Source: Culex pipiens pallens (taxonomy: Eukaryota > Arthropoda > Insecta > Diptera > Culicidae). Taken from it: a stretch of 64,000 bases of DNA. The stretch's first letter is position 1. Each line of letters opens with the position of its first letter. This document shows, piece after piece, positions 15,200 to 29,954 of the stretch. The notes under the pieces are model-generated. The model searched no databases. It had not been told where the DNA came from and worked only from the letters and a program-made list of their open reading frames with translations. The DNA is taken from positions 98,853,437-98,917,436 of the forward strand of contig NC_068937.1 in the NCBI RefSeq assembly GCF_016801865.2, given 5' to 3'. The position numbers and the translations under genes are program-made.

Positions 15200-18100
15200 G
15201 TTGCACACTTGTGACAACGACCATACAAACTCCTACCAAAATATTCGTGGCACACTTGTGACAACGACCATACAAACTCCTATCAAAATATTCGTGGCAC
15301 ACTTGTGACAACGACCATACAAACTACCATCAAAATATTTGTTGCACACTTGTGACAACGACCATACAAACTTCCATCGAAATATTCGTGGCACACTTGT
15401 GACAACGACCATACAAACTCCTACCAAAATATTCATGGCACACTTGTGACAACGACCATACAAACTTCCACCGAAATATTTGTTGCACACTTGTGACAAC
15501 GACCATACAAACTTCCATCGAAATATTCGTGGCACACTTGTGACAACGACCATACAAACTCCTACCAAAATATTCGTGGCACACTTGTGACAACGACCAT
15601 ACAAACTCCTATCAAAATATTTGTTGCACACTTGTGACAACGACCATACAAACTTCCATCGAAATATTCGTGGCACACTTGTGACAACGACCATACAAAC
15701 TCCTACCAAAATATTCGTGGCACACTTGTGACAACGACCATACAAACTCCTATCAAAATATTCATGGCATACTTGTGACAACGACCATACAAACTACCAT
15801 TGAAATATTCATGGCACACTTGTGACAACGACCATACAACTTCCATCGAAATATTTGTTGCACACTTGTGACAACGACCATACAAACTCCTATCAAAATA
15901 TTTGTTGCACACTTGTGACAACGACCATACAAACTCCTACCAAAATATTCGTGGCACACTTGTGACAACGACCATACAAACTACCATCAAAATATTTGTT
16001 GCACACTTGTGACAACGACCATACAAACTCCTATCAAAATATTTGTTGCACACTTGTGACAACGACCATACAAACTCCTACCAAAATATTCGTGGCACAC
16101 TTGTGACAACGACCATACAAACTACCATCAAAATATTTGTTGCACACTTGTGACAACGACCATACAAACTCCTACCAAAATATTCGTGGCACACTTGTGA
16201 CAACGACCATACAAACTCCTACCAAAATATTCGTGGCACACTTGTGACAACGACCATACAAACTACCATCAAAATATTTGTTGCACACTTGTGACAACGA
16301 CCATACAAACTTCCATCGAAATATTCGTGGCACACTTGTGACAACGACCATACAAACTCCTACCAAAATATTCGTGGCACACTTGTGACAACGACCATAC
16401 AAACTCCTATCAAAATATTTGTTGCACACTTGTGACAACGACCATACAAACTTCCATCGAAATATTCGTGGCACACTTGTGACAACGACCATACAAACTC
16501 CTACCAAAATATTCATGGCACACTTGTGACAACGACCATACAAACTTCCATCGAAATATTCGTGGCACACTTGTGACAACGACCATATGAACTCCTACCA
16601 AAATATTCGTGGCACACTTGTGACAACGACCATACAAACTCCTATCAAAATATTTGTTGCACACTTGTGACAACGACCATACAAACTCCTACCAAAATAT
16701 TCGTGGCACACTTGTGACAACGACCATACAAATTACCATCAAAATATTTGTTGCACACTTGTGACAACGACCATACAAACTTCCATCGAAATATTCGTGG
16801 CACACTTGTGACAACGACCATACAAACTCCTACCAAAATATTCATGGCACACTTGTGACAACGACCATACAAACTTCCATCGAAATATTCGTGGCACACT
16901 TGTGACAACGACCATACAAACTCCTACCAAAATATTTGTGGCACACTTGTGACAACGACCATACAAACTCCTATCAAAATATTCGTGGCACACTTGTGAC
17001 AACGACCATACAAACTACCATCAAAATATTTGTTGCACACTTGTGACAACGACCATACAAACTTCCATCGAAATATTCGTGGCACACTTGTGACAACGAC
17101 CATACAAACTCCTACCAAAATATTCATGGCACACTTGTGACAACGACCATACAAACTTCCATCGAAATATTCGTGGCACACTTGTGACAACGACCATACA
17201 AACTCCTATCAAAATATTCATGGCATACTTGTGACAACGACCATACAAACTACCATTGAAATATTCATGGCACACTTGTGACAACGACCATACAACTTCC
17301 ATCGAAATATTTGTTGCACACTTGTGACAACGACCATACAAACTCCTACCAAAATATTCGTGGCACACTTGTGACAACGACCATACAAACTACCATCAAA
17401 ATATTTGTTGCACACTTGTGACAACGACCATACAAACTCCTATCAAAATATTTGTTGCACACTTGTGACAACGACCATACAAACTCCTACCAAAATATTC
17501 GTGGCACACTTGTGACAACGACCATACAAACTACCATCAAAATATTCGTGGCACACTTGTGACAACGACCATACAAACTTCCATCGAAATATTCGTGGCA
17601 CACTTGTGACAACGACCATACAAACTCCTACCAAAATATTCATGGCACACTTGTGACAACGACCATACAAACTTCCATCGAAATATTCGTGGCACACTTG
17701 TGACAACGACCATACAAACTCCTATCAAAATATTCATGGCATACTTGTGACAACGACCATACAAACTACCATTGAAATATTCATGGCACACTTGTGACAA
17801 CGACCATACAACTTCCATCGAAATATTTGTTGCACACTTGTGACAACGACCATACAAACTCCTACCAAAATATTCATGGCACACTTGTGACAACGACCAT
17901 ACAAACTACCATTGTAATATTTGTTGCACACTTGTGACAACGACCATACAAACTCCTACCAAAATATTCGTGGCACACTTGTGACAACGACCATACAAAC
18001 TACCATCAAAATATTTGTTGCACACTTGTGACAACGACCATACAAACTTCCATCGAAATATTCGTGGCACACTTGTGACAACGACCATACAAACTCCTAC

Positions 18101-21100
18101 CAAAATATTCGTGGCACACTTGTGACAACGACCATACAAACTACCATTGTAATATTTGTTGCACACTTGTGACAACGACCATACAAACTCCTACCAAAAT
18201 ATTCGTGGCACACTTGTGACAACGACCATACAAACTACCATCAAAATATTTGTTGCACACTTGTGACAACGACCATACAAACTTCCATCGAAATATTCGT
18301 GGCACACTTGTGACAACGACCATACAAACTCCTACCAAAATATTCATGGCACACTTGTGACAACGACCATACAAACTACCATTGTAATATTTGTTGCACA
18401 CTTGTGACAACGACCATACAAACTCCTACCAAAATATTCGTGGCACACTTGTGACAACGACCATACAAACTACCATCAAAATATTTGTTGCACACTTGTG
18501 ACAACGACCATACAAACTTCCATCGAAATATTCGTGGCACACTTGTGACAACGACCATACAAACTCCTACCAAAATATTCATGGCACACTTGTGACAACG
18601 ACCATACAAACTACCATTGTAATATTTGTTGCACACTTGTGACAACGACCATACAAACTCCTACCAAAATATTCGTGGCACACTTGTGACAACGACCATA
18701 CAAACTACCATCAAAATATTTGTTGCACACTTGTGACAACGACCATACAAACTTCCATCGAAATATTCGTGGCACACTTGTGACAACGACCATACAAACT
18801 CCTACCAAAATATTCATGGCACACTTGTGACAACGACCATACAAACTTCCATCGAAATATTCGTGGCACACTTGTGACAACGACCATATGAACTCCTACC
18901 AAAATATTCGTGGCACACTTGTGACAACGACCATACAAACTCCTATCAAAATATTTGTTGCACACTTGTGACAACGACCATACAACTTCCATCGAAATAT
19001 TTGTTGCACACTTGTGACAACGACCATACAAACTCCTACCAAAATATTCATGGCACACTTGTGACAACGACCATACAAACTACCATTGTAATATTTGTTG
19101 CACACTTGTGACAACGACCATACAAACTCCTACCAAAATATTCGTGGCACACTTGTGACAACGACCATACAAACTACCATCAAAATATTTGTTGCACACT
19201 TGTGACAACGACCATACAAACTTCCATCGAAATATTCGTGGCACACTTGTGACAACGACCATACAAACTCCTACCAAAATATTCATGGCACACTTGTGAC
19301 AACGACCATACAAACTTCCATCGAAATATTCGTGGCACACTTGTGACAACGACCATATGAACTCCTACCAAAATATTCGTGGCACACTTGTGACAACGAC
19401 CATACAAATTACCATCAAAATATTTGTTGCACACTTGTGACAACGACCATACAAACTCCTACCAAAATATTCGTGGCACACTTGTGACAACGACCATACA
19501 AACTCCTACCAAAATATTCGTGGCACACTTGTGACAACGACCATACAAACTCCTACCAAAATATTCGTGGCACACTTGTGACAACGACCATACAAATTAC
19601 CATCAAAATATTTGTTGCACACTTGTGACAACGACCATACAAACTCCTACCAAAATATTCGTGGCACACTTGTGACAACGACCATACAAACTACCATTGA
19701 AATATTCGTGGCACACTTGTGACAACGACCATACAAATTACCATCAAAATATTTGTTGCACACTTGTGACAACGACCATACAAACTACCATCGAAATATT
19801 CGTGGCACACTTGTGACAACGACCATACAAACTCCTACCAAAATATTCGTGGCACACTTGTGACAACGACCATACAAATTACCATCAAAATATTTGTTGC
19901 ACACTTGTGACAACGACCATACAAACTCCTACCAAAATATTCGTGGCACACTTGTGACAACGACCATACAAACTCCTACCAAAATATTCGTGGCACACTT
20001 GTGACAACGACCATACAAACTCCTACCAAAATATTCGTGGCACACTTGTGACAACGACCATACAAACTACCATCAAAATATTTGTTGCACACTTGTGACA
20101 ACGACCATACAAACTCCTATCAAAATATTTGTTGCACACTTGTGACAACGACCATACAAACTCCTACCAAAATATTCGTGGCACACTTGTGACAACGACC
20201 ATACAAATTACCATCAAAATATTTGTTGCACACTTGTGACAACGACCATACAAACTCCTACCAAAATATTCGTGGCACACTTGTGACAACGACCATACAA
20301 ACTCCTACCAAAATATTCGTGGCACACTTGTGACAACGACCATACAAACTACCATCAAAATATTTGTTGCACACTTGTGACAACGACCATACAAACTCCT
20401 ATCAAAATATTTGTTGCACACTTGTGACAACGACCATACAAACTTCCATCGAAATATTCGTGGCACACTTGTGACAACGACCATACAAACTCCTATCAAA
20501 ATATTCGTGGCACACTTGTGACAACGACCATACAAACTACCATCAAAATATTTGTTGCACACTTGTGACAACGACCATACAAACTTCCATCGAAATATTC
20601 GTGGCACACTTGTGACAACGACCATACAAACTCCTACCAAAATATTCATGGCACACTTGTGACAACGACCATACAAACTTCCACCGAAATATTTGTTGCA
20701 CACTTGTGACAACGACCATACAAACTTCCATCGAAATATTCGTGGCACACTTGTGACAACGACCATACAAACTCCTACCAAAATATTCGTGGCACACTTG
20801 TGACAACGACCATACAAACTCCTATCAAAATATTTGTTGCACACTTGTGACAACGACCATACAAACTTCCATCGAAATATTCGTGGCACACTTGTGACAA
20901 CGACCATACAAACTCCTACCAAAATATTCGTGGCACACTTGTGACAACGACCATACAAACTCCTATCAAAATATTCATGGCATACTTGTGACAACGACCA
21001 TACAAACTACCATTGAAATATTTGTTGCACACTTGTGACAACGACCATACAACTTCCATCGAAATATTTGTTGCACACTTGTGACAACGACCATACAAAC

Positions 21101-24100
21101 TCCTACCAAAATATTCGTGGCACACTTGTGACAACGACCATACAAACTCCTATCAAAATATTTGTTGCACACTTGTGACAACGACCATACAAACTTCCAT
21201 CGAAATATTCGTGGCACACTTGTGACAACGACCATACAAACTCCTACCAAAATATTCATGGCACACTTGTGACAACGACCATACAAACTTCCATCGAAAT
21301 ATTCGTGGCACACTTGTGACAACGACCATATGAACTCCTACCAAAATATTCGTGGCACACTTGTGACAACGACCATACAAACTCCTATCAAAATATTTGT
21401 TGCACACTTGTGACAACGACCATACAAACTCCTACCAAAATATTCGTGGCACACTTGTGACAACGACCATACAAACTACCATCAAAATATTTGTTGCACA
21501 CTTGTGACAACGACCATACAAACTCCTATCAAAATATTTGTTGCACACTTGTGACAACGACCATACAAACTCCTACCAAAATATTCGTGGCACACTTGTG
21601 ACAACGACCATACAAATTACCATCAAAATATTTGTTGCACACTTGTGACAACGACCATACAAACTTCCATCGAAATATTCGTGGCACACTTGTGACAACG
21701 ACCATACAAACTCCTACCAAAATATTCATGGCACACTTGTGACAACGACCATACAAACTTCCATCGAAATATTCGTGGCACACTTGTGACAACGACCATA
21801 CAAACTCCTACCAAAATATTCGTGGCACACTTGTGACAACGACCATACAAACTCCTATCAAAATATTCGTGGCACACTTGTGACAACGACCATACAAACT
21901 ACCATCAAAATATTTGTTGCACACTTGTGACAACGACCATACAAACTTCCATCGAAATATTCGTGGCACACTTGTGACAACGACCATACAAACTCCTACC
22001 AAAATATTCATGGCACACTTGTGACAACGACCATACAAACTTCCATCGAAATATTCGTGGCACACTTGTGACAACGACCATACAAACTCCTATCAAAATA
22101 TTCATGGCATACTTGTGACAACGACCATACAAACTACCATTGAAATATTCATGGCACACTTGTGACAACGACCATACAACTTCCATCGAAATATTTGTTG
22201 CACACTTGTGACAACGACCATACAAACTCCTACCAAAATATTCGTGGCACACTTGTGACAACGACCATACAAACTACCATCAAAATATTTGTTGCACACT
22301 TGTGACAACGACCATACAAACTCCTATCAAAATATTTGTTGCACACTTGTGACAACGACCATACAAACTCCTACCAAAATATTCGTGGCACACTTGTGAC
22401 AACGACCATACAAACTACCATCAAAATATTCGTGGCACACTTGTGACAACGACCATACAAACTTCCATCGAAATATTCGTGGCACACTTGTGACAACGAC
22501 CATACAAACTCCTACCAAAATATTCGTGGCACACTTGTGACAACGACCATACAAACTACCATCAAAATATTCGTGGCACACTTGTGACAACGACCATACA
22601 AACTTCCATCGAAATATTCGTGGCACACTTGTGACAACGACCATACAAACTCCTACCAAAATATTCATGGCACACTTGTGACAACGACCATACAAACTTC
22701 CATCGAAATATTCGTGGCACACTTGTGACAACGACCATACAAACTCCTATCAAAATATTCGTGGCACACTTGTGACAACGACCATACAAACTACCATCAA
22801 AATATTTGTTGCACACTTGTGACAACGACCATACAAACTTCCATCGAAATATTCGTGGCACACTTGTGACAACGACCATACAAACTCCTACCAAAATATT
22901 CATGGCATACTTGTGACAACGACCATACAAACTACCATTGAAATATTCATGGCACACTTGTGACAACGACCATACAACTTCCATCGAAATATTTGTTGCA
23001 CACTTGTGACAACGACCATACAAACTCCTACCAAAATATTCGTGGCACACTTGTGACAACGACCATACAAACTACCATCAAAATATTTGTTGCACACTTG
23101 TGACAACGACCATACAAACTCCTATCAAAATATTTGTTGCACACTTGTGACAACGACCATACAAACTCCTACCAAAATATTCGTGGCACACTTGTGACAA
23201 CGACCATACAAACTACCATCAAAATATTCGTGGCACACTTGTGACAACGACCATACAAACTTCCATCGAAATATTCGTGGCACACTTGTGACAACGACCA
23301 TACAAACTCCTACCAAAATATTCGTGGCACACTTGTGACAACGACCATACAAACTACCATCAAAATATTCGTGGCACACTTGTGACAACGACCATACAAA
23401 CTTCCATCGAAATATTCGTGGCACACTTGTGACAACGACCATACAAACTCCTACCAAAATATTCATGGCACACTTGTGACAACGACCATACAAACTTCCA
23501 TCGAAATATTCGTGGCACACTTGTGACAACGACCATACAAACTCCTATCAAAATATTCGTGGCACACTTGTGACAACGACCATACAAACTACCATCAAAA
23601 TATTTGTTGCACACTTGTGACAACGACCATACAAACTTCCATCGAAATATTCGTGGCACACTTGTGACAACGACCATACAAACTCCTACCAAAATATTCA
23701 TGGCATACTTGTGACAACGACCATACAAACTACCATTGAAATATTCATGGCACACTTGTGACAACGACCATACAACTTCCATCGAAATATTTGTTGCACA
23801 CTTATGACAACGACCATACAAACTCCTACCAAAATATTCGTGGCACACTTGTGACAACGACCATACAAACTACCATCAAAATATTTGTTGCACACTTGTG
23901 ACAACGACCATACAAACTCCTATCAAAATATTTGTTGCACACTTGTGACAACGACCATACAAACTCCTACCAAAATATTCGTGGCACACTTGTGACAACG
24001 ACCATACAAACTACCATCAAAATATTCGTGGCACACTTGTGACAACGACCATACAAACTTCCATCGAAATATTCGTGGCACACTTGTGACAACGACCATA

Positions 24101-27100
24101 CAAACTCCTACCAAAATATTCATGGCACACTTGTGACAACGACCATACAAACTTCCATCGAAATATTCGTGGCACACTTGTGACAACGACCATACAAACT
24201 CCTATCAAAATATTCATGGCATACTTGTGACAACGACCATACAAACTACCATTGAAATATTCATGGCACACTTGTGACAACGACCATACAACTTCCATCG
24301 AAATATTTGTTGCACACTTGTGACAACGACCATACAAACTCCTACCAAAATATTCATGGCACACTTGTGACAACGACCATACAAACTACCATTGTAATAT
24401 TTGTTGCACACTTGTGACAACGACCATACAAACTCCTACCAAAATATTCGTGGCACACTTGTGACAACGACCATACAAACTACCATCAAAATATTTGTTG
24501 CACACTTGTGACAACGACCATACAAACTTCCATCGAAATATTCGTGGCACACTTGTGACAACGACCATACAAACTCCTACCAAAATATTCGTGGCACACT
24601 TGTGACAACGACCATACAAACTCCTATCAAAATATTTGTTGCACACTTGTGACAACGACCATACAAACTTCCATCGAAATATTCGTGGCACACTTGTGAC
24701 AACGACCATACAAACTCCTACCAAAATATTCGTGGCACACTTGTGACAACGACCATACAAACTCCTATCAAAATATTTGTTGCACACTTGTGACAACGAC
24801 CATACAAACTTCCATCGAAATATTCGTGGCACACTTGTGACAACGACCATACAAACTCCTACCAAAATATTCATGGCACACTTGTGACAACGACCATACA
24901 AACTTCCATCGAAATATTCGTGGCACACTTGTGACAACGACCATATGAACTCCTACCAAAATATTCGTGGCACACTTGTGACAACGACCATACAAACTCC
25001 TATCAAAATATTTGTTGCACACTTGTGACAACGACCATACAAACTCCTACCAAAATATTCGTGGCACACTTGTGACAACGACCATACAAACTACCATCAA
25101 AATATTTGTTGCACACTTGTGACAACGACCATACAAACTCCTATCAAAATATTTGTTGCACACTTGTGACAACGACCATACAAACTCCTACCAAAATATT
25201 CGTGGCACACTTGTGACAACGACCATACAAATTACCATCAAAATATTTGTTGCACACTTGTGACAACGACCATACAAACTTCCATCGAAATATTCGTGGC
25301 ACACTTGTGACAACGACCATACAAACTCCTACCAAAATATTCATGGCACACTTGTGACAACGACCATACAAACTTCCATCGAAATATTCGTGGCACACTT
25401 GTGACAACGACCATACAAACTCCTACCAAAATATTCGTGGCACACTTGTGACAACGACCATACAAACTCCTATCAAAATATTCGTGGCACACTTGTGACA
25501 ACGACCATACAAACTACCATCAAAATATTTGTTGCACACTTGTGACAACGACCATACAAACTTCCATCGAAATATTCGTGGCACACTTGTGACAACGACC
25601 ATACAAACTCCTACCAAAATATTCATGGCACACTTGTGACAACGACCATACAAACTTCCATCGAAATATTCGTGGCACACTTGTGACAACGACCATACAA
25701 ACTCCTATCAAAATATTCATGGCATACTTGTGACAACGACCATACAAACTACCATTGAAATATTCATGGCACACTTGTGACAACGACCATACAACTTCCA
25801 TCGAAATATTTGTTGCACACTTGTGACAACGACCATACAAACTCCTACCAAAATATTCGTGGCACACTTGTGACAACGACCATACAAATTACCATCAAAA
25901 TATTTGTTGCACACTTGTGACAACGACCATACAAACTTCCATCGAAATATTCGTGGCACACTTGTGACAACGACCATACAAACTCCTATCAAAATATTCA
26001 TGGCATACTTGTGACAACGACCATACAAACTACCATTGAAATATTCATGGCACACTTGTGACAACGACCATACAACTTCCATCGAAATATTTGTTGCACA
26101 CTTGTGACAACGACCATACAAACTCCTACCAAAATATTCGTGGCACACTTGTGACAACGACCATACAAATTACCATCAAAATATTTGTTGCACACTTGTG
26201 ACAACGACCATACAAACTTCCATCGAAATATTCGTGGCACACTTGTGACAACGACCATACAAACTCCTACCAAAATATTCGTGGCACACTTGTGACAACG
26301 ACCATACAAACTACCATCAAAATATTTGTTGCACACTTGTGACAACGACCATACAAACTCCTATCAAAATATTTGTTGCACACTTGTGACAACGACCATA
26401 CAAACTCCTACCAAAATATTCGTGGCACACTTGTGACAACGACCATACAAATTACCATCAAAATATTTGTTGCACACTTGTGACAACGACCATACAAACT
26501 TCCATCGAAATATTCGTGGCACACTTGTGACAACGACCATACAAACTCCTACCAAAATATTCATGGCACACTTGTGACAACGACCATACAAACTTCCATC
26601 GAAATATTCGTGGCACACTTGTGACAACGACCATACAAACTCCTACCAAAATATTCGTGGCACACTTGTGACAACGACCATACAAACTCCTATCAAAATA
26701 TTCGTGGCACACTTGTGACAACGACCATACAAACTACCATCAAAATATTTGTTGCACACTTGTGACAACGACCATACAAACTTCCATCGAAATATTCGTG
26801 GCACACTTGTGACAACGACCATACAAACTCCTACCAAAATATTCATGGCACACTTGTGACAACGACCATACAAACTTCCATCGAAATATTCGTGGCACAC
26901 TTGTGACAACGACCATACAAACTCCTATCAAAATATTCATGGCATACTTGTGACAACGACCATACAAACTACCATTGAAATATTCATGGCACACTTGTGA
27001 CAACGACCATACAACTTCCATCGAAATATTTGTTGCACACTTGTGACAACGACCATACAAACTCCTACCAAAATATTCGTGGCACACTTGTGACAACGAC

Positions 27101-28860
27101 CATACAAATTACCATCAAAATATTTGTTGCACACTTGTGACAACGACCATACAAACTTCCATCGAAATATTCGTGGCACACTTGTGACAACGACCATACA
27201 AACTCCTATCAAAATATTCATGGCATACTTGTGACAACGACCATACAAACTACCATTGAAATATTCATGGCACACTTGTGACAACGACCATACAACTTCC
27301 ATCGAAATATTTGTTGCACACTTGTGACAACGACCATACAAACTCCTACCAAAATATTCGTGGCACACTTGTGACAACGACCATACAAATTACCATCAAA
27401 ATATTTGTTGCACACTTGTGACAACGACCATACAAACTTCCATCGAAATATTCGTGGCACACTTGTGACAACGACCATACAAACTCCTACCAAAATATTC
27501 GTGGCACACTTGTGACAACGACCATACAAACTACCATCAAAATATTTGTTGCACACTTGTGACAACGACCATACAAACTTCCATCGAAATATTCGTGGCA
27601 CACTTGTGACAACGACCATACAAACTCCTACCAAAATATTCGTGGCACACTTGTGACAACGACCATACAAACTCCTATCAAAATATTTGTTGCACACTTG
27701 TGACAACGACCATACAAACTTCCATCGAAATATTCGTGGCACACTTGTGACAACGACCATACAAACTCCTACCAAAATATTCGTGGCACACTTGTGACAA
27801 CGACCATACAAACTCCTATCAAAATATTTGTTGCACACTTGTGACAACGACCATACAAACTTCCATCGAAATATTCGTGGCACACTTGTGACAACGACCA
27901 TACAAACTCCTACCAAAATATTCATGGCACACTTGTGACAACGACCATACAAACTTCCATCGAAATATTCGTGGCACACTTGTGACAACGACCATATGAA
28001 CTCCTACCAAAATATTCGTGGCACACTTGTGACAACGACCATACAAACTCCTATCAAAATATTTGTTGCACACTTGTGACAACGACCATACAAACTCCTA
28101 CCAAAATATTCGTGGCACACTTGTGACAACGACCATACAAACTACCATCAAAATATTTGTTGCACACTTGTGACAACGACCATACAAACTCCTATCAAAA
28201 TATTTGTTGCACACTTGTGACAACGACCATACAAACTCCTACCAAAATATTCGTGGCACACTTGTGACAACGACCATACAAATTACCATCAAAATATTTG
28301 TTGCACACTTGTGACAACGACCATACAAACTTCCATCGAAATATTCGTGGCACACTTGTGACAACGACCATACAAACTCCTACCAAAATATTCATGGCAC
28401 ACTTGTGACAACGACCATACAAACTTCCATCGAAATATTCGTGGCACACTTGTGACAACGACCATACAAACTCCTATCAAAATATTCATGGCATACTTGT
28501 GACAACGACCATACAAACTACCATTGAAATATTCATGGCACACTTGTGACAACGACCATACAACTTCCATCGAAATATTTGTTGCACACTTGTGACAACG
28601 ACCATACAAACTCCTACCAAAATATTCGTGGCACACTTGTGACAACGACCATACAAACTACCATCAAAATATTTGTTGCACACTTGTGACAACGACCATA
28701 CAAACTCCTATCAAAATATTTGTTGCACACTTGTGACAACGACCATACAAACTCCTACCAAAATATTCGTGGCACACTTGTGACAACGACCATACAAACT
28801 CCTACCAAAATATTCATGGCACACTTGTGACAACGACCATACAAACTACCATTGTAATAT
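15200..28860 (+). repeat. Higher-order repeat domain B (235, 798, 1220 and ~4900 bp periods)
   Basis: This half of the array uses more of the CTTCCATCG and 46-bp monomers. Five-monomer units (235 bp) repeat from 17906, 18141, 18376 and 18611. A 798-bp block is tandemly duplicated (22562 and 23360). A 1220-bp block recurs (25144 and 26364). The 15.2-17.9 kb segment recurs at 20.3-22.7 kb with offsets of about 4.9-5.2 kb. The nearly identical copies suggest recent unequal exchange. A single base change at about 23804 (CTTATGACAA) distinguishes one 798-bp copy. Confidence 0.8.
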
Positions 28861-28869
28861 TTGTTGCAC

Positions 28870-29290
28870 ACTTGTGACAACGACCATACAAACCCATCAA
28901 CATATTGGTGGTACTCTTGTGACAACGACCATAATCTCTTTGAAACTCTCTTGTGACACGTAGTACATGTTCTTCATTTTTTTGAAGTGCACTCTTGTGA
29001 CAAGGTTAGTTATAAATCTCGCCATAAAGTTGTAGTGACATCTGTTGGTACCATACAGTTTTATAGTTCTCTACTGCTTTTGCACGTGTCACAAGATAGC
29101 ACAAAAAATTTGACTGGGAATTTGGTCTATATCACAAGTGTGCTTTGCTGTATACCGGAAACGGAAACAGATATCGAAAATCGGGTTAAAGCATCTTGTA
29201 GGGTTTGTTACGTATAACAAAACGTCATCATTAACTCATTTTCGACCAAAATGGTCTATGTCACAAGATAGCACACAGCTGACGATATGC
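28870..29290. repeat. Decaying right edge of the satellite
   Basis: The last regular monomer ends near 28890. After it come increasingly imperfect pieces (ACTCTTGTGACAACGACCAT near 28912, CTCTTGTGACA near 28950, ACTCTTGTGACAAG near 28990). Isolated pieces then appear in the opposite sense: GTGTCACAAGATAGCAC near 29086, ATCACAAGTGTGCT near 29131 and TGTCACAAGATAGCAC near 29258. Spacing is no longer 47 bp. No gene is recognised; short open frames at 28987-29341 look incidental. Confidence 0.72.
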
Positions 29291-29479
29291 TTCTCTTTGG
29301 AGTGTTGCTCGCGGACGGGCCAGCATTATATGTGTTGGTGAGAACTGTAGATCGCTGAAATATTTACACGCGGGCAAAAATGATCTAGGGGCTTGCTGCA
29401 AAAAATGTTATGAAATGTGACATTTTCTGCAGCAAATCCACTGTTGCAGATTTTGAGATATATTTTCCTTTGGGTGCAC
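29291..29479. other. Unassigned intergenic sequence
   Basis: Unique-looking sequence between the satellite edge and the first MITE fragment. I see no gene, RNA or repeat that I can name. Confidence 0.5.
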
Positions 29480-29757
29480 AACAACTTGGATATAACATTT
29501 TTTGTTATGGAAGAATAACTCCAACTGTTATTATGATGATAGGATTAGTTGTTAAAATAACAAAAAATAATAACAAGATTTGTACGAAGAATAACTTAAA
29601 ATGTTATTAGCCTGTTATTACAATAACAATCCAATTACAAAAAAAAAAATCATAACGGTGAATAACAAATCCTGTTATAAATAACATAAAATGTTATTGG
29701 AATAGTATTTTAAAATATCAAAAAATGTTATTCCCAAGTTATTTCCGTCTGCTCGGG
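29480..29757 (+). mobile_element. AATAAC-rich MITE, 5'-truncated copy
   Basis: This matches the right two-thirds of the element at 56361-56806: dense AATAAC/GTTATT motifs and the terminal sequence TTATTTCCGTCTGCTCGGG. The left terminus, which carries CAGACGGTAATAAC in the other copies, is missing, so this copy is truncated. No coding capacity. The superfamily is uncertain because a target-site duplication cannot be defined. Confidence 0.8.
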
Positions 29758-29819
29758 TAGGGGGACAGCATGCAATTCCATCGTGCACCTTATGTTGGCA
29801 TATCAGCACTTTTAACCTC

Positions 29820-29844
29820 AATTACAACCCCCCCCCCCCCCACT
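29820..29844. repeat. Poly-C tract
   Basis: A run of about 15 C residues after ACAA. It lies just outside the MITE that starts at 29897. A G-rich stretch occupies 30361-30390, near the other end of that MITE. Confidence 0.85.
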
Positions 29845-29954
29845 TTTCTCCTTTATTTTGGATAGTTCGTAAAAAAAGAATTGAAAATTGCTGTTTGGAC
29901 CATCCATAAACCACGTGGACACTTTGGGGGCGGGGGCGGTATGGCGATTGTCCA

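Larger units (their letters stand above)
168..28955 (+). repeat. 47-bp satellite array with higher-order structure
   Basis: Around 610 head-to-tail monomers of 47 bp, with some 46-bp variants. Each has a nearly invariant part, CACTTGTGACAACGACCATA, followed by a variable part. The variable parts fall into a few recurring classes: CAAACTCCTACCAAAATATT, CAAATTACCATCAAAATATT, CAAACTTCCATCGAAATATT and CAACTTCCATCGAAATATT (46-bp form), each closing with CGTGG, CATGG or TGTTG. Longer periods are visible (1316 bp at 4-13 kb; 235, 798, 1220 and about 4900 bp at 15-28 kb). Minus-strand open frames up to 256 codons exist only because some variant combinations lack stops; they all translate the same repeating peptide and I do not treat them as genes. 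Function unknown: heterochromatic or pericentromeric satellite, or a small-RNA source, are possible. Confidence 0.97.

Noticed and set aside
15233..28692. Long minus-strand open frames (up to 256 codons, repeating YGRCHKCATN...VVVTSV) as a repeat-protein gene
   Set aside because: They exist in several overlapping frames of a 47-bp satellite, start and stop with monomer variants, and have no unique flanking sequence. 47 is not a multiple of three, so one peptide period needs three monomers.
168..28955. CRISPR-like array (constant part alternating with variable part)
   Set aside because: The variable parts are only a few recurring classes, not unique spacers, and the surrounding DNA is eukaryotic transposon-rich sequence without cas genes.
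1..28955. Telomeric repeat array
   Set aside because: The unit is 47 bp and contains no TTAGG-type telomere motif. Some dipterans do use long satellites at telomeres, but nothing here shows a chromosome end.
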